Shown piece by piece: positions 16,806 to 25,514 of a DNA stretch of 64,000 bases (its first letter is position 1; each line of letters starts with the position of its first letter). The stretch is taken from assembly GCF_901521055.1 (NCBI RefSeq), contig NZ_CABEGA010000029.1:1-64000 (forward strand). Direction: 5' to 3'. The DNA comes from Cellulomonas hominis. GTDB lineage: Bacteria > Actinomycetota > Actinomycetes > Actinomycetales > Cellulomonadaceae. Both the position numbers and the translations under genes were made by a program. Below the pieces are notes generated by a model. The model did not search any database, was not told where the DNA came from, and worked only from the letters and a program-made list of their open reading frames with translations.

Positions 16806-17471
16806 TCAGGCCTCCGGGTCGAACCGCGACGGCACGAGGTCGGCCAGCAGGGCGCGGTGCGCCCACCTCGCCCACGCCAGGCTGCTCCACCCGGCACGCC
16901 GGACGAGGGCGTTCCACGTCTCCGGGCCGAGGACCAGCGTGACCAGGTCCGTGGCCTGCTCCGCGGAAAGGCCGGGGCGCAGCACCCCGTCCCGCTCGCA
17001 GGCCTCGACGAGGGCACGGTGCACCTCCCGGCGCCGCCCCTCGTCGCGGGCCCACGCGTCGGCGAGCACCGACTCCCCCGCGGCGCCGAGCCGGACGAGG
17101 TCCAGCACCGGGCCCGCGCGGCCCATGAGCTCTGCCGAGCCCCGGACGTGCAGGAACACGCGGCGCACCGGGTCGGGCTCGTCCGCCACGGCCCGCACCC
17201 ACGGCTGGTCGGCGAGGTCCCGGGAGGCGTCGCGCCGGTCCGCCCCGTCGACGGCGTGGTCGAGGCACCCGACGAGGATGTCGGCCTTGGTCGGGTAGGA
17301 GTAGTAGACGGTCTGCACGCCGACCCCTGCCTCCCGGGCGACGGCGGTGATGGCGGTGCCGCCGTACCCGTCGGCGAGGAACAGCCGGGTCGCCGCGGCG
17401 GCGACGCGCGCGCGGGTCGCGACGGCGCGCCGGGTGCGGCCGTCGACCGGGGCGGTGTCGCTGCTGCTCAC
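16806..17471 (-). CDS. TetR-family transcriptional regulator
   Basis: A 221-residue regulator. The N-terminal helix-turn-helix reads RLFLADGYGGTAITAVAREA, then VGVQTVYYSYPTKADILVGC; the C-terminal half is a variable ligand/dimer domain. GTG start at 17471. A palindrome GTAGC-AGC-GCTAC lies about 10 bases before the start and is a candidate autoregulatory operator. The regulated gene is unclear; neighbours are the amidotransferase downstream and the 3' end of mntH upstream. Confidence 0.9.
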   Translation of the reverse strand: MSSSDTAPVDGRTRRAVATRARVAAAATRLFLADGYGGTAITAVAREAGVGVQTVYYSYPTKADILVGCLDHAVDGADRRDASRDLADQPWVRAVADEPDPVRRVFLHVRGSAELMGRAGPVLDLVRLGAAGESVLADAWARDEGRRREVHRALVEACERDGVLRPGLSAEQATDLVTLVLGPETWNALVRRAGWSSLAWARWAHRALLADLVPSRFDPEA

Positions 17472-17479
17472 GCTGCAAA

Positions 17480-17496
17480 CGGTAGCAGCGCTACGG
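17480..17496. promoter_or_regulatory. Palindrome, candidate TetR operator
   Basis: GTAGC-AGC-GCTAC (17482-17494), with one more matching outer pair, just upstream of the tetR start. A further TTCGGTAGT (17503-17511) and its inverted counterpart ACTACCGAA near 17625-17633 lie in the same gap. Confidence 0.5.
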
Positions 17497-17637
17497 AATC
17501 CATTCGGTAGTACTGCTCCAACAACACCGAGAGGACACCCCTCGCCTGTCGACGCAACGGCTCGCAGAGGCGCGTTCTGCCATCTCGGCGCAGGTCAGGG
17601 CGTGGGCGTTGTTTCCGGAGCGGCACTACCGAAAGGC

Positions 17638-18876
17638 TCATGCGCCCGTCGCGAGGAGCACCAGCAGCGCGACGTTGAGCACCACCACCAGCGCCACCAC
17701 CACGACGAGCGCCGCCTGCAGCCTCGGGCCGTTCGCGTGCGCGCCCATGAGGGACCGGTCACGGTTCAGCCGCACCAGCGGGATCGCGGCGAACGGGATG
17801 CCGAAGCTCAGCACCACCTGGCTGACCACGAGCGTCCACGTCGGGTCGGCGCCGACCCCGAGCAGCACCAGCGCCGGGACCAGCGTGATCGCCCGCCGCA
17901 GCAGCAGCGGGATCCGCCGGTGGATCAGGCCCTCCATCACCGCGGCGCCGGCGTAGCAGCCGACCGACGTCGAGGCCAGCCCGGAGGCCAGCAGCCCGAG
18001 GGCGAACACCACGCCGATGCCGCCGCCCAGCGCCCCGGAGATGGCGGCGTGCGCGCCCTCGATCGTGTCGGTGCCCTCGACGCCGCGCAGGTTCGCCGCG
18101 GCGAGCAGCAGCAGGCCGATGTTCACCGTGCCGGCCACCGTCAGCGCCGACCCGACGTCCCACCGCGTCGCGCGCAGCAGCCGGTCGCGGGTGCCGGCGT
18201 CCGGGACGGGCCCGAAGCGGTCCCGGCTGAGCGCCGAGTGCACGTAGATCGCGTGCGGCATCACGGTCGCGCCCAGCATCGACGCCGCCAGCAGCACCGA
18301 GTCCGTCCCGGCGAACCGCGGGACGAGGCCCCCGAGCATGCCGGCAGGGTCGGGCGGGCCGACCAGCAGGCCGCACAGGAAGCCCACGACGATGACGAGC
18401 AGCAGCCCGGCGATCACCGCCTCGAACCGCCGCTGCCCGTACCGGTTCTGCGTGGCGAGCAGCAGCATCGAGACCACCCCGACGATGACGCCGCCGAGCA
18501 CGAGCGGCAGCCCGAACAGCAGGTGCAGCGCGATCGCGCCGCCGACGACCTCCGCGATGTCGGTCGCCGCCGCCACCACCTCGGCCTGCGCCCAGTACGC
18601 GAGGCGCGGCCCGCGGCGCAGCCGCCGGCCCAGGACGCCGGGCAGGGACTCCCCCGTGACGATGCCGAGCTTGGCGGACTGGTACTGCACGAGGACGGCC
18701 ATCGCGTTCGCGGCGACGAGGACCCACAGCAGCAGGTACCCGTAGCGGGCGCCGGCCGTGAGGTTCGCGGCCACGTTCCCGGGGTCGACGTACGCGATCG
18801 CCGCGACGAACGCGGGTCCGAGCAGCGGCAGCAGCCGCCCCCGCGAGGCCGTGCTCCGGTCAGCTGTGGTGGTCAC
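17638..18876 (-). CDS. mntH: Nramp-family manganese transporter MntH
   Basis: A 412-residue transporter with about eleven membrane segments. The metal-site motifs are YVDPGNVAANL in helix 1 and MLGATVMPHAIYVHS in helix 6. It imports Mn2+ with protons. GTG start at 18876, preceded by GGAGG. A perfect 18-bp palindrome sits directly before the ribosome site with TAGACT as a possible -10, so repression by a DtxR/MntR-type metal sensor is likely (inference). Confidence 0.95.
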   Translation of the reverse strand: MTTTADRSTASRGRLLPLLGPAFVAAIAYVDPGNVAANLTAGARYGYLLLWVLVAANAMAVLVQYQSAKLGIVTGESLPGVLGRRLRRGPRLAYWAQAEVVAAATDIAEVVGGAIALHLLFGLPLVLGGVIVGVVSMLLLATQNRYGQRRFEAVIAGLLLVIVVGFLCGLLVGPPDPAGMLGGLVPRFAGTDSVLLAASMLGATVMPHAIYVHSALSRDRFGPVPDAGTRDRLLRATRWDVGSALTVAGTVNIGLLLLAAANLRGVEGTDTIEGAHAAISGALGGGIGVVFALGLLASGLASTSVGCYAGAAVMEGLIHRRIPLLLRRAITLVPALVLLGVGADPTWTLVVSQVVLSFGIPFAAIPLVRLNRDRSLMGAHANGPRLQAALVVVVALVVVLNVALLVLLATGA

Positions 18877-18886
18877 CGCACCTCCA

Positions 18887-18904
18887 AGTTCGGGTGTCCG
18901 AACT
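18887..18904. promoter_or_regulatory. Perfect 18-bp palindrome before mntH (candidate MntR operator)
   Basis: AGTTCGG-GTGT-CCGAACT lies between a possible -10 (TAGACT on the minus strand, 18906-18911) and the mntH ribosome-binding site. The position fits a metal-responsive repressor site. Confidence 0.65.
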
Positions 18905-18953
18905 CAGTCTAGGGGCGCGCTGTCCCGGGCCGCACGGCCGGCACCCCGGCGCG

Positions 18954-19646
18954 TCAGGCCGCGGCAGGCTCCAGCTCGCGGCGCCACCGGCCGGCGACCC
19001 GCCGGAAGCCCACCCGCTCGAGGTAGGCGCCGGTGTCGCGGGCGTCGTCCGCGACGACCAGCGCGCGCAGGCCCGTGCCGGCGAACACCCCGCTGCGCCG
19101 GTACACGAACTCGCCCGGCGTGAAGTCGCGGAATCGCGGCGTGACGTAGTCGAGCTCCACCTCGCCGACCTCGCCGCCGGTGTCGCGGACCACTACGACG
19201 CCCACGGTCTCGTCGCCCCGGAGCACCAGGTACGCCCACCGTCGCCCGGTCGCCTCGGCGCCGGTCGCCCCGGCACCGGTCGCCTCGGCACCGGGGGCCT
19301 CGGCACCGGGGGCCGGCACCGCGAACGACGGGTAGAAGCCGGCGATGTCGTCGGCGTGCACGCCCAGGACGTGCCGCAGGTAGTGGTCGCCGGCGCCGAC
19401 GGGCACGACCTCGTACACCTCGGCGTCGTGCCGCTCGCGGGTCAGCCGCCACAGCCAGTACGCGTCGATGACGGCGATGACGGCGTTCATCACCGCGAAC
19501 GGCCAGATCCCGACGACGGCGTTGTAGGCCGCCGCGATCACGGACCCGGCGAAGTTCATCCAGCGGAATCGCAGGACACGCGCCTGCATCAGCGACACGA
19601 CGACGAGGGCGGAACCGACCCACCCGATGATCTCCAGCAGCGGCAT
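18954..19646 (-). CDS. Membrane protein with YgjV-like N-terminus and GNAT-like C-terminus
   Basis: A 230-residue protein. The first 85 residues hold about three membrane helices of the YgjV/Imp-type (LLEIIGWVGSALVVVSLMQA, FRWMNFAGSVIAAAYN). A soluble part follows, with strands such as VVPVGAGDHYLRHVLGV and a GNAT-like end (VADDARDTGAYLERVGFRRV). Between them lies a repeat of five-residue units (APGAE/ATGAE type) coded by a 15-bp minisatellite. ATG start at 19646. Function unknown. Confidence 0.7.
   Translation of the reverse strand: MPLLEIIGWVGSALVVVSLMQARVLRFRWMNFAGSVIAAAYNAVVGIWPFAVMNAVIAVIDAYWLWRLTRERHDAEVYEVVPVGAGDHYLRHVLGVHADDIAGFYPSFAVPAPGAEAPGAEATGAGATGAEATGRRWAYLVLRGDETVGVVVVRDTGGEVGEVELDYVTPRFRDFTPGEFVYRRSGVFAGTGLRALVVADDARDTGAYLERVGFRRVAGRWRRELEPAAA
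19252..19311. repeat. 15-bp minisatellite, four units, inside a CDS
   Basis: Four units of the type GCCTCGGCACCGGGG (positions 19252, 19267, 19282, 19297), the last two identical. They code for A-P/T-G-A-E repeats on the minus strand and keep the frame. Confidence 0.85.
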
Positions 19647-19771
19647 GGCGCGACGGTACCGGTTCGGCGCGCCGCGGCACGCGGGACGTGAATCAGTGGC
19701 GTCACTACGAGAACCCGCGACGGCCCGAATTGCCCTCGACCACGCCCGCGCGGCGGGCCGACGATGGCCGC

Positions 19772-20926
19772 ATGGCCACCGACGCCCTGCCCTCCGCCGC
19801 CACCGCCCGGACGAGCCCGCCCGTGCACCTCGCGCCGCTCCCGGTCCCCGCCGCGCTGGACGCCCCGGACGCCTGGCTCCTGCACGGCATGGTCGAGGCG
19901 GCCAACGCGGCGCGGCTCGCGACCTTCGGGAACCTCGACGAGGCCCGCCTCCCCGGTGAGACCCTGGCGAGCCTGCAGCACCAGGAGTACGAGCAGAAGC
20001 TCCGGTTCGTCGCGCTCGACGCGCCGGAGCCCGACGGGCCGGCGGACCCCGCGCGGGTGCTCGGCTACGCCGCGCTGAACCTGCCCCGGCAGGACAACAC
20101 GCACACGGCGTACGTGCAGGTCGACGTCCGGCCCGAGCACCGCGGCCGGGGTGTGGGCTCCGCGCTGCACGACCTCGCGCTCGCCACCGCACGGGAGCAC
20201 GGCCGCACGACGGTCACCGCCGCCACCGACCAGGCCTCCGAGCCGGAGGCGGGGCCCGGCACGGTCGTCCCGGGGACCGGCACCGGGCGGGTGCGCGCCA
20301 CCGACCCGGGCGTCGCGTTCCTCCTGCACCGCGGGTGGCAGCTCGAGCAGGTGGAGCGGCGCTCGATGCTGGACGTCCCCGTGCCGCCGATCGCGCTCGC
20401 CACGCACGCGGACGCCGCCGCCCGCGCGGCCGGGCCCGACTACCGCGTGGTGACGTGGGAGCGGCGCTGCCCCGACGAGTGGGTCGACCACTTCGCCCAC
20501 CTGCAGACCCGGATGAGCACCGACGTCCCGCTGGGCGGGCTGGACCTGCGGGAGGACGCGTGGGACGCGGCGCGGGTGCGGGCCGCCGAGGAGCAGTACG
20601 CGGCGCGCGGGATGACGTACCGGGTGGCAGCGGCGGTGCACGAGCCCACCGGCGCCCTCGTCGCGTACACCGCCCTGGTCAGCCGCCCGGACACCGACGC
20701 GTACGTCTACCAGGACGACACCCTGGTCCTGCGCGAGCACCGCGGCCACCGCCTGGGCATGCTGGTGAAGACGGCGAACCTCGCCCGGCTCGCGCAGGTG
20801 CAGCCGGGCGCGCGGCGGGTCGGCACGTGGAACGCCGAGGAGAACGCGCACATGCTCGCGATCAACGTCGCCCTGGGCTTCCGGCCGGCCGGCGGGTCCG
20901 GGGAGTGGCAGCGGCGCCTGGACTGA
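19772..20926 (+). CDS. Two-domain GNAT N-acetyltransferase
   Basis: A 384-residue protein with two GNAT folds. The first has VDVRPEHRGRGVGSALHDLA, a canonical acetyl-CoA loop; the second has VLREHRGHRLGMLVKTANLA and NAEENAHMLAINVALGFRPA. Such double-GNAT proteins in actinobacteria resemble MshD-like enzymes, but the substrate here is unknown. The ATG at 19772 is preferred because the upstream frame lacks conserved sequence. Confidence 0.82.
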   Translation: MATDALPSAATARTSPPVHLAPLPVPAALDAPDAWLLHGMVEAANAARLATFGNLDEARLPGETLASLQHQEYEQKLRFVALDAPEPDGPADPARVLGYAALNLPRQDNTHTAYVQVDVRPEHRGRGVGSALHDLALATAREHGRTTVTAATDQASEPEAGPGTVVPGTGTGRVRATDPGVAFLLHRGWQLEQVERRSMLDVPVPPIALATHADAAARAAGPDYRVVTWERRCPDEWVDHFAHLQTRMSTDVPLGGLDLREDAWDAARVRAAEEQYAARGMTYRVAAAVHEPTGALVAYTALVSRPDTDAYVYQDDTLVLREHRGHRLGMLVKTANLARLAQVQPGARRVGTWNAEENAHMLAINVALGFRPAGGSGEWQRRLD

Positions 20927-20931
20927 GCGCG

Positions 20932-21972
20932 TCAGCCCCCGACGACCGCCACCGCACCCTCGTCCGCGACCAGGCGCACCGTCGCCCCCGCGTCGGGGAC
21001 CGTGCCGCCGGCCGGCAGCCCGGCGGTCACCCGCACGTCCTCCGGGTCGAGCACGGCGACGACCTCGACCCGGCCGCGCCGGGTGCGCCGGTCCGCGACG
21101 ACCGCCGACCGCAGCGGCGCCCCCTGCGGCGCGGGCTCGTCCGCACCGAGAACGCGCCACCCGCCGGGGGCGACGGCCAGGGTGCCGGGCACCAGGTCGC
21201 CCTCCAGCGCGGCGGCCGACCCCCACCCGGCGGCCGCGAGGAACGTCCGGTACCCCAGGAACTCCGCGACCTCGCGATCCGCCGGGCGCCGCCACAGCGC
21301 CTCGGGGGCGTCGACCTGCAGCAGCCGGCCCGCGGCCATCACCGCCACCCGGTCGGCGACCGTGAACGCCTCGTCCTGGTCGTGCGTGACGAACAGCGCG
21401 GTGGTGCCGGTGGCGACGAGGACGCGGCGCAGGTCGTCGGCCAGCCGCTCGCGCAGGGACCGGTCGAGCGCCGACAGCGGCTCGTCGAGCAGGAGCAGCC
21501 GCGGGCGGGGCGCGAGCGACCGGGCCAGGGCGACGCGCTGCCGCTCGCCCCCGGACAGCGTCGCCACCGGGCGGTCGCCGTAGCCGGGCAGCCCCACCAG
21601 GTCGAGCAGCTCGGCGACACGGGCGGCGCGGGCCGCGCGGTCGACCCCGGGCAGCCCGTACGCGACGTTGCCGGCGACGTCGCGGTGCGGGAACAGCTGG
21701 CCGTCCTGGAACACCAGCCCGAACCCGCGCCGGTGCACGGGCACGGGCGCCAGGTCCTCCCCCGCCCAGCGCAGGCTCCCGGCGGCGGGCGGTTCGAGGC
21801 CGGCGACCACGCGCAGCAGCGAGGACTTCCCGCAGCCGGACGGACCGAGCAGCGCGAGCACCTCCCCCGCGGGCACGTCGAGGCTCACCCCGTCGACGGC
21901 GACGACGTCGGGCGCCCCGCGGTGCGGCCCGGGGTACCGGACCACGACGTCGCGCACGTGCAGTCCGGTCAC
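20932..21972 (-). CDS. thiQ: Thiamine ABC transporter ATP-binding protein ThiQ-like
   Basis: A 346-residue importer ATPase: Walker A (GPSGCGKSS), signature (LSGGERQRVALARS), Walker B (LLLLDEPLSALD), H-loop (FVTHD). A C-terminal TOBE-like domain (about 240-346) makes it longer than enteric ThiQ. The GTG start overlaps the permease stop (GTGA). Substrate assignment comes from the TPP riboswitch before the operon. Confidence 0.88.
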   Translation of the reverse strand: MTGLHVRDVVVRYPGPHRGAPDVVAVDGVSLDVPAGEVLALLGPSGCGKSSLLRVVAGLEPPAAGSLRWAGEDLAPVPVHRRGFGLVFQDGQLFPHRDVAGNVAYGLPGVDRAARAARVAELLDLVGLPGYGDRPVATLSGGERQRVALARSLAPRPRLLLLDEPLSALDRSLRERLADDLRRVLVATGTTALFVTHDQDEAFTVADRVAVMAAGRLLQVDAPEALWRRPADREVAEFLGYRTFLAAAGWGSAAALEGDLVPGTLAVAPGGWRVLGADEPAPQGAPLRSAVVADRRTRRGRVEVVAVLDPEDVRVTAGLPAGGTVPDAGATVRLVADEGAVAVVGG

Positions 21973-23723
21973 AGCTCTCCTCCCACCGGCCCGCGCAACC
22001 GCTCCGCGAGCGCCATCACGCCCGCGGTCAGCCCGGCGAGCACCACGCCGGCCGCGAGCGCCATCCCGTAGTTGTCGGCACCCGGCTGGCCGATCAGCCG
22101 GAAGATCACGACCGGCAGCGTGGGCCGGTCCGGGCGGGCCAGGAACGCGGTCGCCCCGAACTCCCCGAGCGACACCGCGAACGCGAACCCGATCGCGAGC
22201 CCGACCGAGCGGGCCACCAGCGCGCCGTCGACGGTCGCGAGCACCCGGGCGGGCCCGGCGCCGAGCGTCCCGGCCGCCTCGCGCAGCCGGGGGTCGATCG
22301 CGCGCAGCACCGGCAGCACGGTCCGCACCACCAGCGGCACGGCGACGACAGCCTGCACGACCGGGACGAGCACGCCGCTGGTCCGCAGGTCGGTGGTGAT
22401 GCCGAACGGGTGGCCCAGCGTCAGCAGCGCGCCGAACCCGACCGTCACGGCCGACACCCCGAGCGGCAGCATGAACACCCCGTCCAGCACCCCGACGGCG
22501 CGGCGGGCGGCCGGCCGGCGGGGCCGTCGTGACACCACGAGCGCGACGAGGCACCCCACGACCAGGGCGATCAGCGCGGCGTCGACGGCCGCGCGCAGCG
22601 AGTTCCCCAGCGCCTCCCACACCGTCACGGTGAGCGCGTTGCGCCCGCCGGTCGTCCCGAGCGCCCGGTAGTGGTCGAGGCCCCAGCCGTCCGGGGTGCG
22701 CAACGACCCGGCGACCAGGTTCCCGAGCGGCAGGGCCAGCAGCAGGAGGACGACGGCGGTGACGGCACCGGGCAGCGGGTGCGGGCGCCCACCGGCGGCG
22801 GCCGCGGTCTCCACCAGGGACAGCGCGCGCTCCCGCCGGGCCCGGGCGCGTCCGGCGAGCGCCAGCGCCCCCGCCACGACGACCACCTGCACCACGGACA
22901 GCACCGCCGCGGCGCGCAGGTCGAGGAACTGCGTCGTCTGGATCCAGATCTCCGTCTCCACCGTCCCGAACCGCATGCCGCCCAGCACCAGCACGGTGCC
23001 GAACGCCGTGGCGCAGAACAGGAACACCAGCGAGGCGGCCGAGGCGATCGCCGGGGCCAGCGCGGGCAGCGTCACGGTGCAGAACGCCCGCGCGGGCGAC
23101 GCGCCCAGCGACCGGGCCGCCTGCTCCGGGCGCCGGTCCAGCCGCTCCCACATGCCGCCGACCGTGCGGACGACGACCGCGTAGTTGAAGAACACCAGGG
23201 CGGCGACGATGGCGGCGAACGTCCCGTCCAGGTGCAGGAACCCGAGCGGGCCGTTCTCCCGCAGCAGGGCGCGGAACGCGACGCCCACCACGACGGTGGG
23301 CAGCACGAACGGCACGGTGACGAACGCACGCAGCACCCCGCGGCCCGGGAACCGGCACCGGTAGAGCACGTAGGCCCCCGGGACGCCGAGCAGCACGGAC
23401 AGCACCGTGCCGATCGCGCCCTGGGCCAGGGTCAGGCCGACGATGCGCCAGGTGCGGGGCCGGGCGAACACCTCCGCGAACCCGGACAGGTCGAGCGACC
23501 CGTCCACCACGAAGCCCCGGGCGACCAGCGTCACCACCGGCCACGCGAAGAACACCCCGAGGAACACGAGCGGCACCGCGCCGGCGAGCGTCCACAGCGC
23601 CGTGCGGCCCACGACCCAGCCGCGGGCCGGGGGGCGGAGCGGCGGGAGGTCCGGGACCTGCGGACGCGCGGACGTCCCCGGCCGGCCGGAGCCGGTCGGG
23701 GACGGTCGCGTCGTCGTGCTCAT
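21969..23723 (-). CDS. thiP: Thiamine ABC transporter permease ThiP-like (fused two-domain)
   Basis: A 584-residue permease with two BinDPD_transp_1 domains in one chain and about twelve membrane segments, as in ThiP and FbpB. EAA-loop-like segments occur in both halves (RPEQAARSLGASPARAFCTV and IDPRLREAAGTLGAGPARVL). ATG start at 23723, four bases after the stop of the binding-protein gene. Second gene of the riboswitch-controlled operon. Confidence 0.9.
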   Translation of the reverse strand: MSTTTRPSPTGSGRPGTSARPQVPDLPPLRPPARGWVVGRTALWTLAGAVPLVFLGVFFAWPVVTLVARGFVVDGSLDLSGFAEVFARPRTWRIVGLTLAQGAIGTVLSVLLGVPGAYVLYRCRFPGRGVLRAFVTVPFVLPTVVVGVAFRALLRENGPLGFLHLDGTFAAIVAALVFFNYAVVVRTVGGMWERLDRRPEQAARSLGASPARAFCTVTLPALAPAIASAASLVFLFCATAFGTVLVLGGMRFGTVETEIWIQTTQFLDLRAAAVLSVVQVVVVAGALALAGRARARRERALSLVETAAAAGGRPHPLPGAVTAVVLLLLALPLGNLVAGSLRTPDGWGLDHYRALGTTGGRNALTVTVWEALGNSLRAAVDAALIALVVGCLVALVVSRRPRRPAARRAVGVLDGVFMLPLGVSAVTVGFGALLTLGHPFGITTDLRTSGVLVPVVQAVVAVPLVVRTVLPVLRAIDPRLREAAGTLGAGPARVLATVDGALVARSVGLAIGFAFAVSLGEFGATAFLARPDRPTLPVVIFRLIGQPGADNYGMALAAGVVLAGLTAGVMALAERLRGPVGGEL

Positions 23724-23727
23724 GCGG

Positions 23728-24834
23728 TCAGCCGGTCACCAGGTCGGTCCACTCGCGGAGCCAGGCGTCCCGGTTCGCGGCGATCTCGGCCGGCGCCACC
23801 TCGTGCGGCGCGTCGGACAGGGGCGCCCACTGCTCCCACTCCTGCGGCAGGTCGACCGCGGAGCTGACCGGGTACATGTACATGGAGCCGGGGATGTCCG
23901 CCTGGACCTCGTCCGACAGCAGCCAGTCGATCAGCTGCTGCGCGCCCTCGGGGTTCTGCGCCCCGGCGAGGACGCCCGCGTACTCGACCTGGCGGAAGCA
24001 CGTGTCGAGGAGCGCGCCCGTGGTCGGCTCGCCGCCGCCCTCGGGGATCGTCTCGGGCGGGGAGGAGGCGTAGGACAGCGCGATGGGCCGCGGGCCGCCG
24101 CCCCCGCCGCCGGAGAAGTCCGTGTAGTACGCGTCGGACCAGCCCTCGGCGACCTTCAGCCCGTTCGCCGTCAGGTCCGTCCAGTACTGCTGCCACCCGT
24201 CCTCGCCGAACGCGCCGACGGTCGCCAGCAGGAACGCCAGGCCCGGGCTGCTCGTCGCGGCGTTGGTGACCACCGTGAGGTCCTTGTACCGCGGGTCCGT
24301 CAGGTCCTCGAGCGTCGTCGGCTCGGGGATCCCCTGGGCGGTGAACCAGGCGTGGTCCACGTTGAGGCACACGTCGCCCTTGTCGATCGCGGTCAGCGAG
24401 CCGGAGTCGTCGGGCGCGAGCGCCGCGGCGTCCTCGGCCGCGGGGACCTGCGACGTGTACGGCTCCAGGACGCCCTCCTCGATCGCCCGCGACGCGAAGG
24501 TCGTGTCGATCCCGTACACCGCGTCGCCCAGCGGGGCGTCCTTGGTGAGGATCAGCTGGTTGACCAGCGCCCCGCCGTCACCGGGCGCGACCTGCTGCAC
24601 GGTGAGGCCGGACTCCTGCTCGAACTGCTCCAGCAGGCCGTCGCTCACGTGGAACGAGTCGTGCGTGACCAGCGTGACGGTCCCGGCGCCGCCGGACGCG
24701 TCGCCCGACGCCTCCGGGTCCGACCCGCCGCCCGTGACGGAGCACGCGGTCAGCGCGAGGGCCGTCGCCGCGAGGGCGGCCGAGGCCGCGGTGGTGCGCC
24801 GGGACGTCCGGCGGTGTGCGCGCGTGCGCGCCAT
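23728..24834 (-). CDS. thiB: Thiamine ABC transporter substrate-binding lipoprotein ThiB/TbpA-like
   Basis: A 368-residue lipoprotein: signal peptide ending in a lipobox (LALTACS, Cys about 31), then a periplasmic-binding-protein fold beginning TVTLVTHDSFHVSDGLLEQF, as in TbpA/ThiB. Also seen are GIDTTFASRA and GLAFLLATVGAFGEDGWQQY. It should capture thiamine or its phosphates for ThiP-ThiQ. The ATG at 24834 is chosen for the GAGGAGG ribosome site and the signal peptide; the longer frame runs back into the riboswitch. Confidence 0.92.
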   Translation of the reverse strand: MARTRAHRRTSRRTTAASAALAATALALTACSVTGGGSDPEASGDASGGAGTVTLVTHDSFHVSDGLLEQFEQESGLTVQQVAPGDGGALVNQLILTKDAPLGDAVYGIDTTFASRAIEEGVLEPYTSQVPAAEDAAALAPDDSGSLTAIDKGDVCLNVDHAWFTAQGIPEPTTLEDLTDPRYKDLTVVTNAATSSPGLAFLLATVGAFGEDGWQQYWTDLTANGLKVAEGWSDAYYTDFSGGGGGGPRPIALSYASSPPETIPEGGGEPTTGALLDTCFRQVEYAGVLAGAQNPEGAQQLIDWLLSDEVQADIPGSMYMYPVSSAVDLPQEWEQWAPLSDAPHEVAPAEIAANRDAWLREWTDLVTG

Positions 24835-24873
24835 GGTGTCCTCCTCGAGAAGCAGGAGGGGGTCGCCGCGCGT

Positions 24874-24899
24874 CGTCGCACCACGGTCGTGGCACGACG
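24874..24899 (-). promoter_or_regulatory. Hairpin between TPP riboswitch and thiB (possible expression platform)
   Basis: An 11-pair imperfect stem (CGTCGTGCCAC against GTGGTGCGACG in the RNA, two wobble pairs) with a four-base loop, downstream of the aptamer and about 40 bases before the thiB start. It may take part in switching; not proven. Confidence 0.4.
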
Positions 24900-24920
24900 G
24901 CACGAGGCGACTGAGATCCC

Positions 24921-25033
24921 GACTCCCTACGCCGGTGCTAACCGGATCAGGTGCGAGGGTCTGCGGTCCGTCCGCACTCTCAGCGTCGGTCGGGCGCCAC
25001 CTCGCGGTGGCTGTCCGGGACGCTCCCCTGTCG
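24921..25033 (-). ncRNA. TPP (thi-box) riboswitch
   Basis: Read on the minus strand, the leader contains the conserved parts of the TPP aptamer in order: ACAGGGGAGC, then GCTGAGAGTGCGG, then ACCCTCGCACCTGATC, then CCGGTTAGCACCGGCG and TAGGGAG. It sits about 87 bases upstream of thiB, so thiamine pyrophosphate should lower expression of thiBPQ. The variable P3 extension lies near 24985-25020. Confidence 0.95.
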
Positions 25034-25195
25034 TTCGCAGGCGAGAGTACACCGCCCGTGCGCACCCGGTCGGGGGCGACCGCCGGGCGCCCGTGACCTG
25101 CGGCGCGGCAGCCGCGGCGCTAGCGTGGGGCGAGCACCCGCCGGACGGCAGCCGCCGTCCGAGCCGTCCGCGCACAGCCCGACGCAGGAGGTCCC

Positions 25196-25483
25196 GTGGC
25201 CGACGAAGAGACCCAGTCCACCCTCGCGAAGGTCACCGGCCTCATCGTGGCCGGCGCCGTGGCCTGGATCGCCAGCAAGGCGGTCGACACCGCCTGGAAG
25301 GCCGCGGTCGGGCACAAGCCGCCGAAGCCCGAGGACGACGCCCCGGACATCCGGATCGGCGAGGTCGTGGCCGCGTCCGCGATCACCGCCGCTGCCGTGA
25401 CGATCGCGCGGGTGTTCGCCACCCGCGGGACCAAGAAGTTCGTCCAGCGCGTCGACAGGAACCGCCGCCTGCCGCAGCACTGA
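25196..25483 (+). CDS. DUF4235 small membrane protein
   Basis: A 95-residue protein with two hydrophobic segments (VTGLIVAGAVAWIASKAVDT and GEVVAASAITAAAVTIARVF). The KVTGLIVAGAVAWIASKAVD-type N-terminus fits DUF4235, a small actinobacterial family of unknown role. GTG start with AGGAGG directly upstream. Convergent with mnhG. Confidence 0.8.
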   Translation: MADEETQSTLAKVTGLIVAGAVAWIASKAVDTAWKAAVGHKPPKPEDDAPDIRIGEVVAASAITAAAVTIARVFATRGTKKFVQRVDRNRRLPQH

Positions 25484-25514
25484 GGTACCGCAGCACGGCC
25501 CTCGCACCCCGGGG

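Noticed and set aside
20932-23595. An 887-codon minus-strand frame covering thiQ and most of thiP
   Set aside because: Only the part from 21972 downward codes for the ATPase; upstream it is an out-of-frame reading of thiP.
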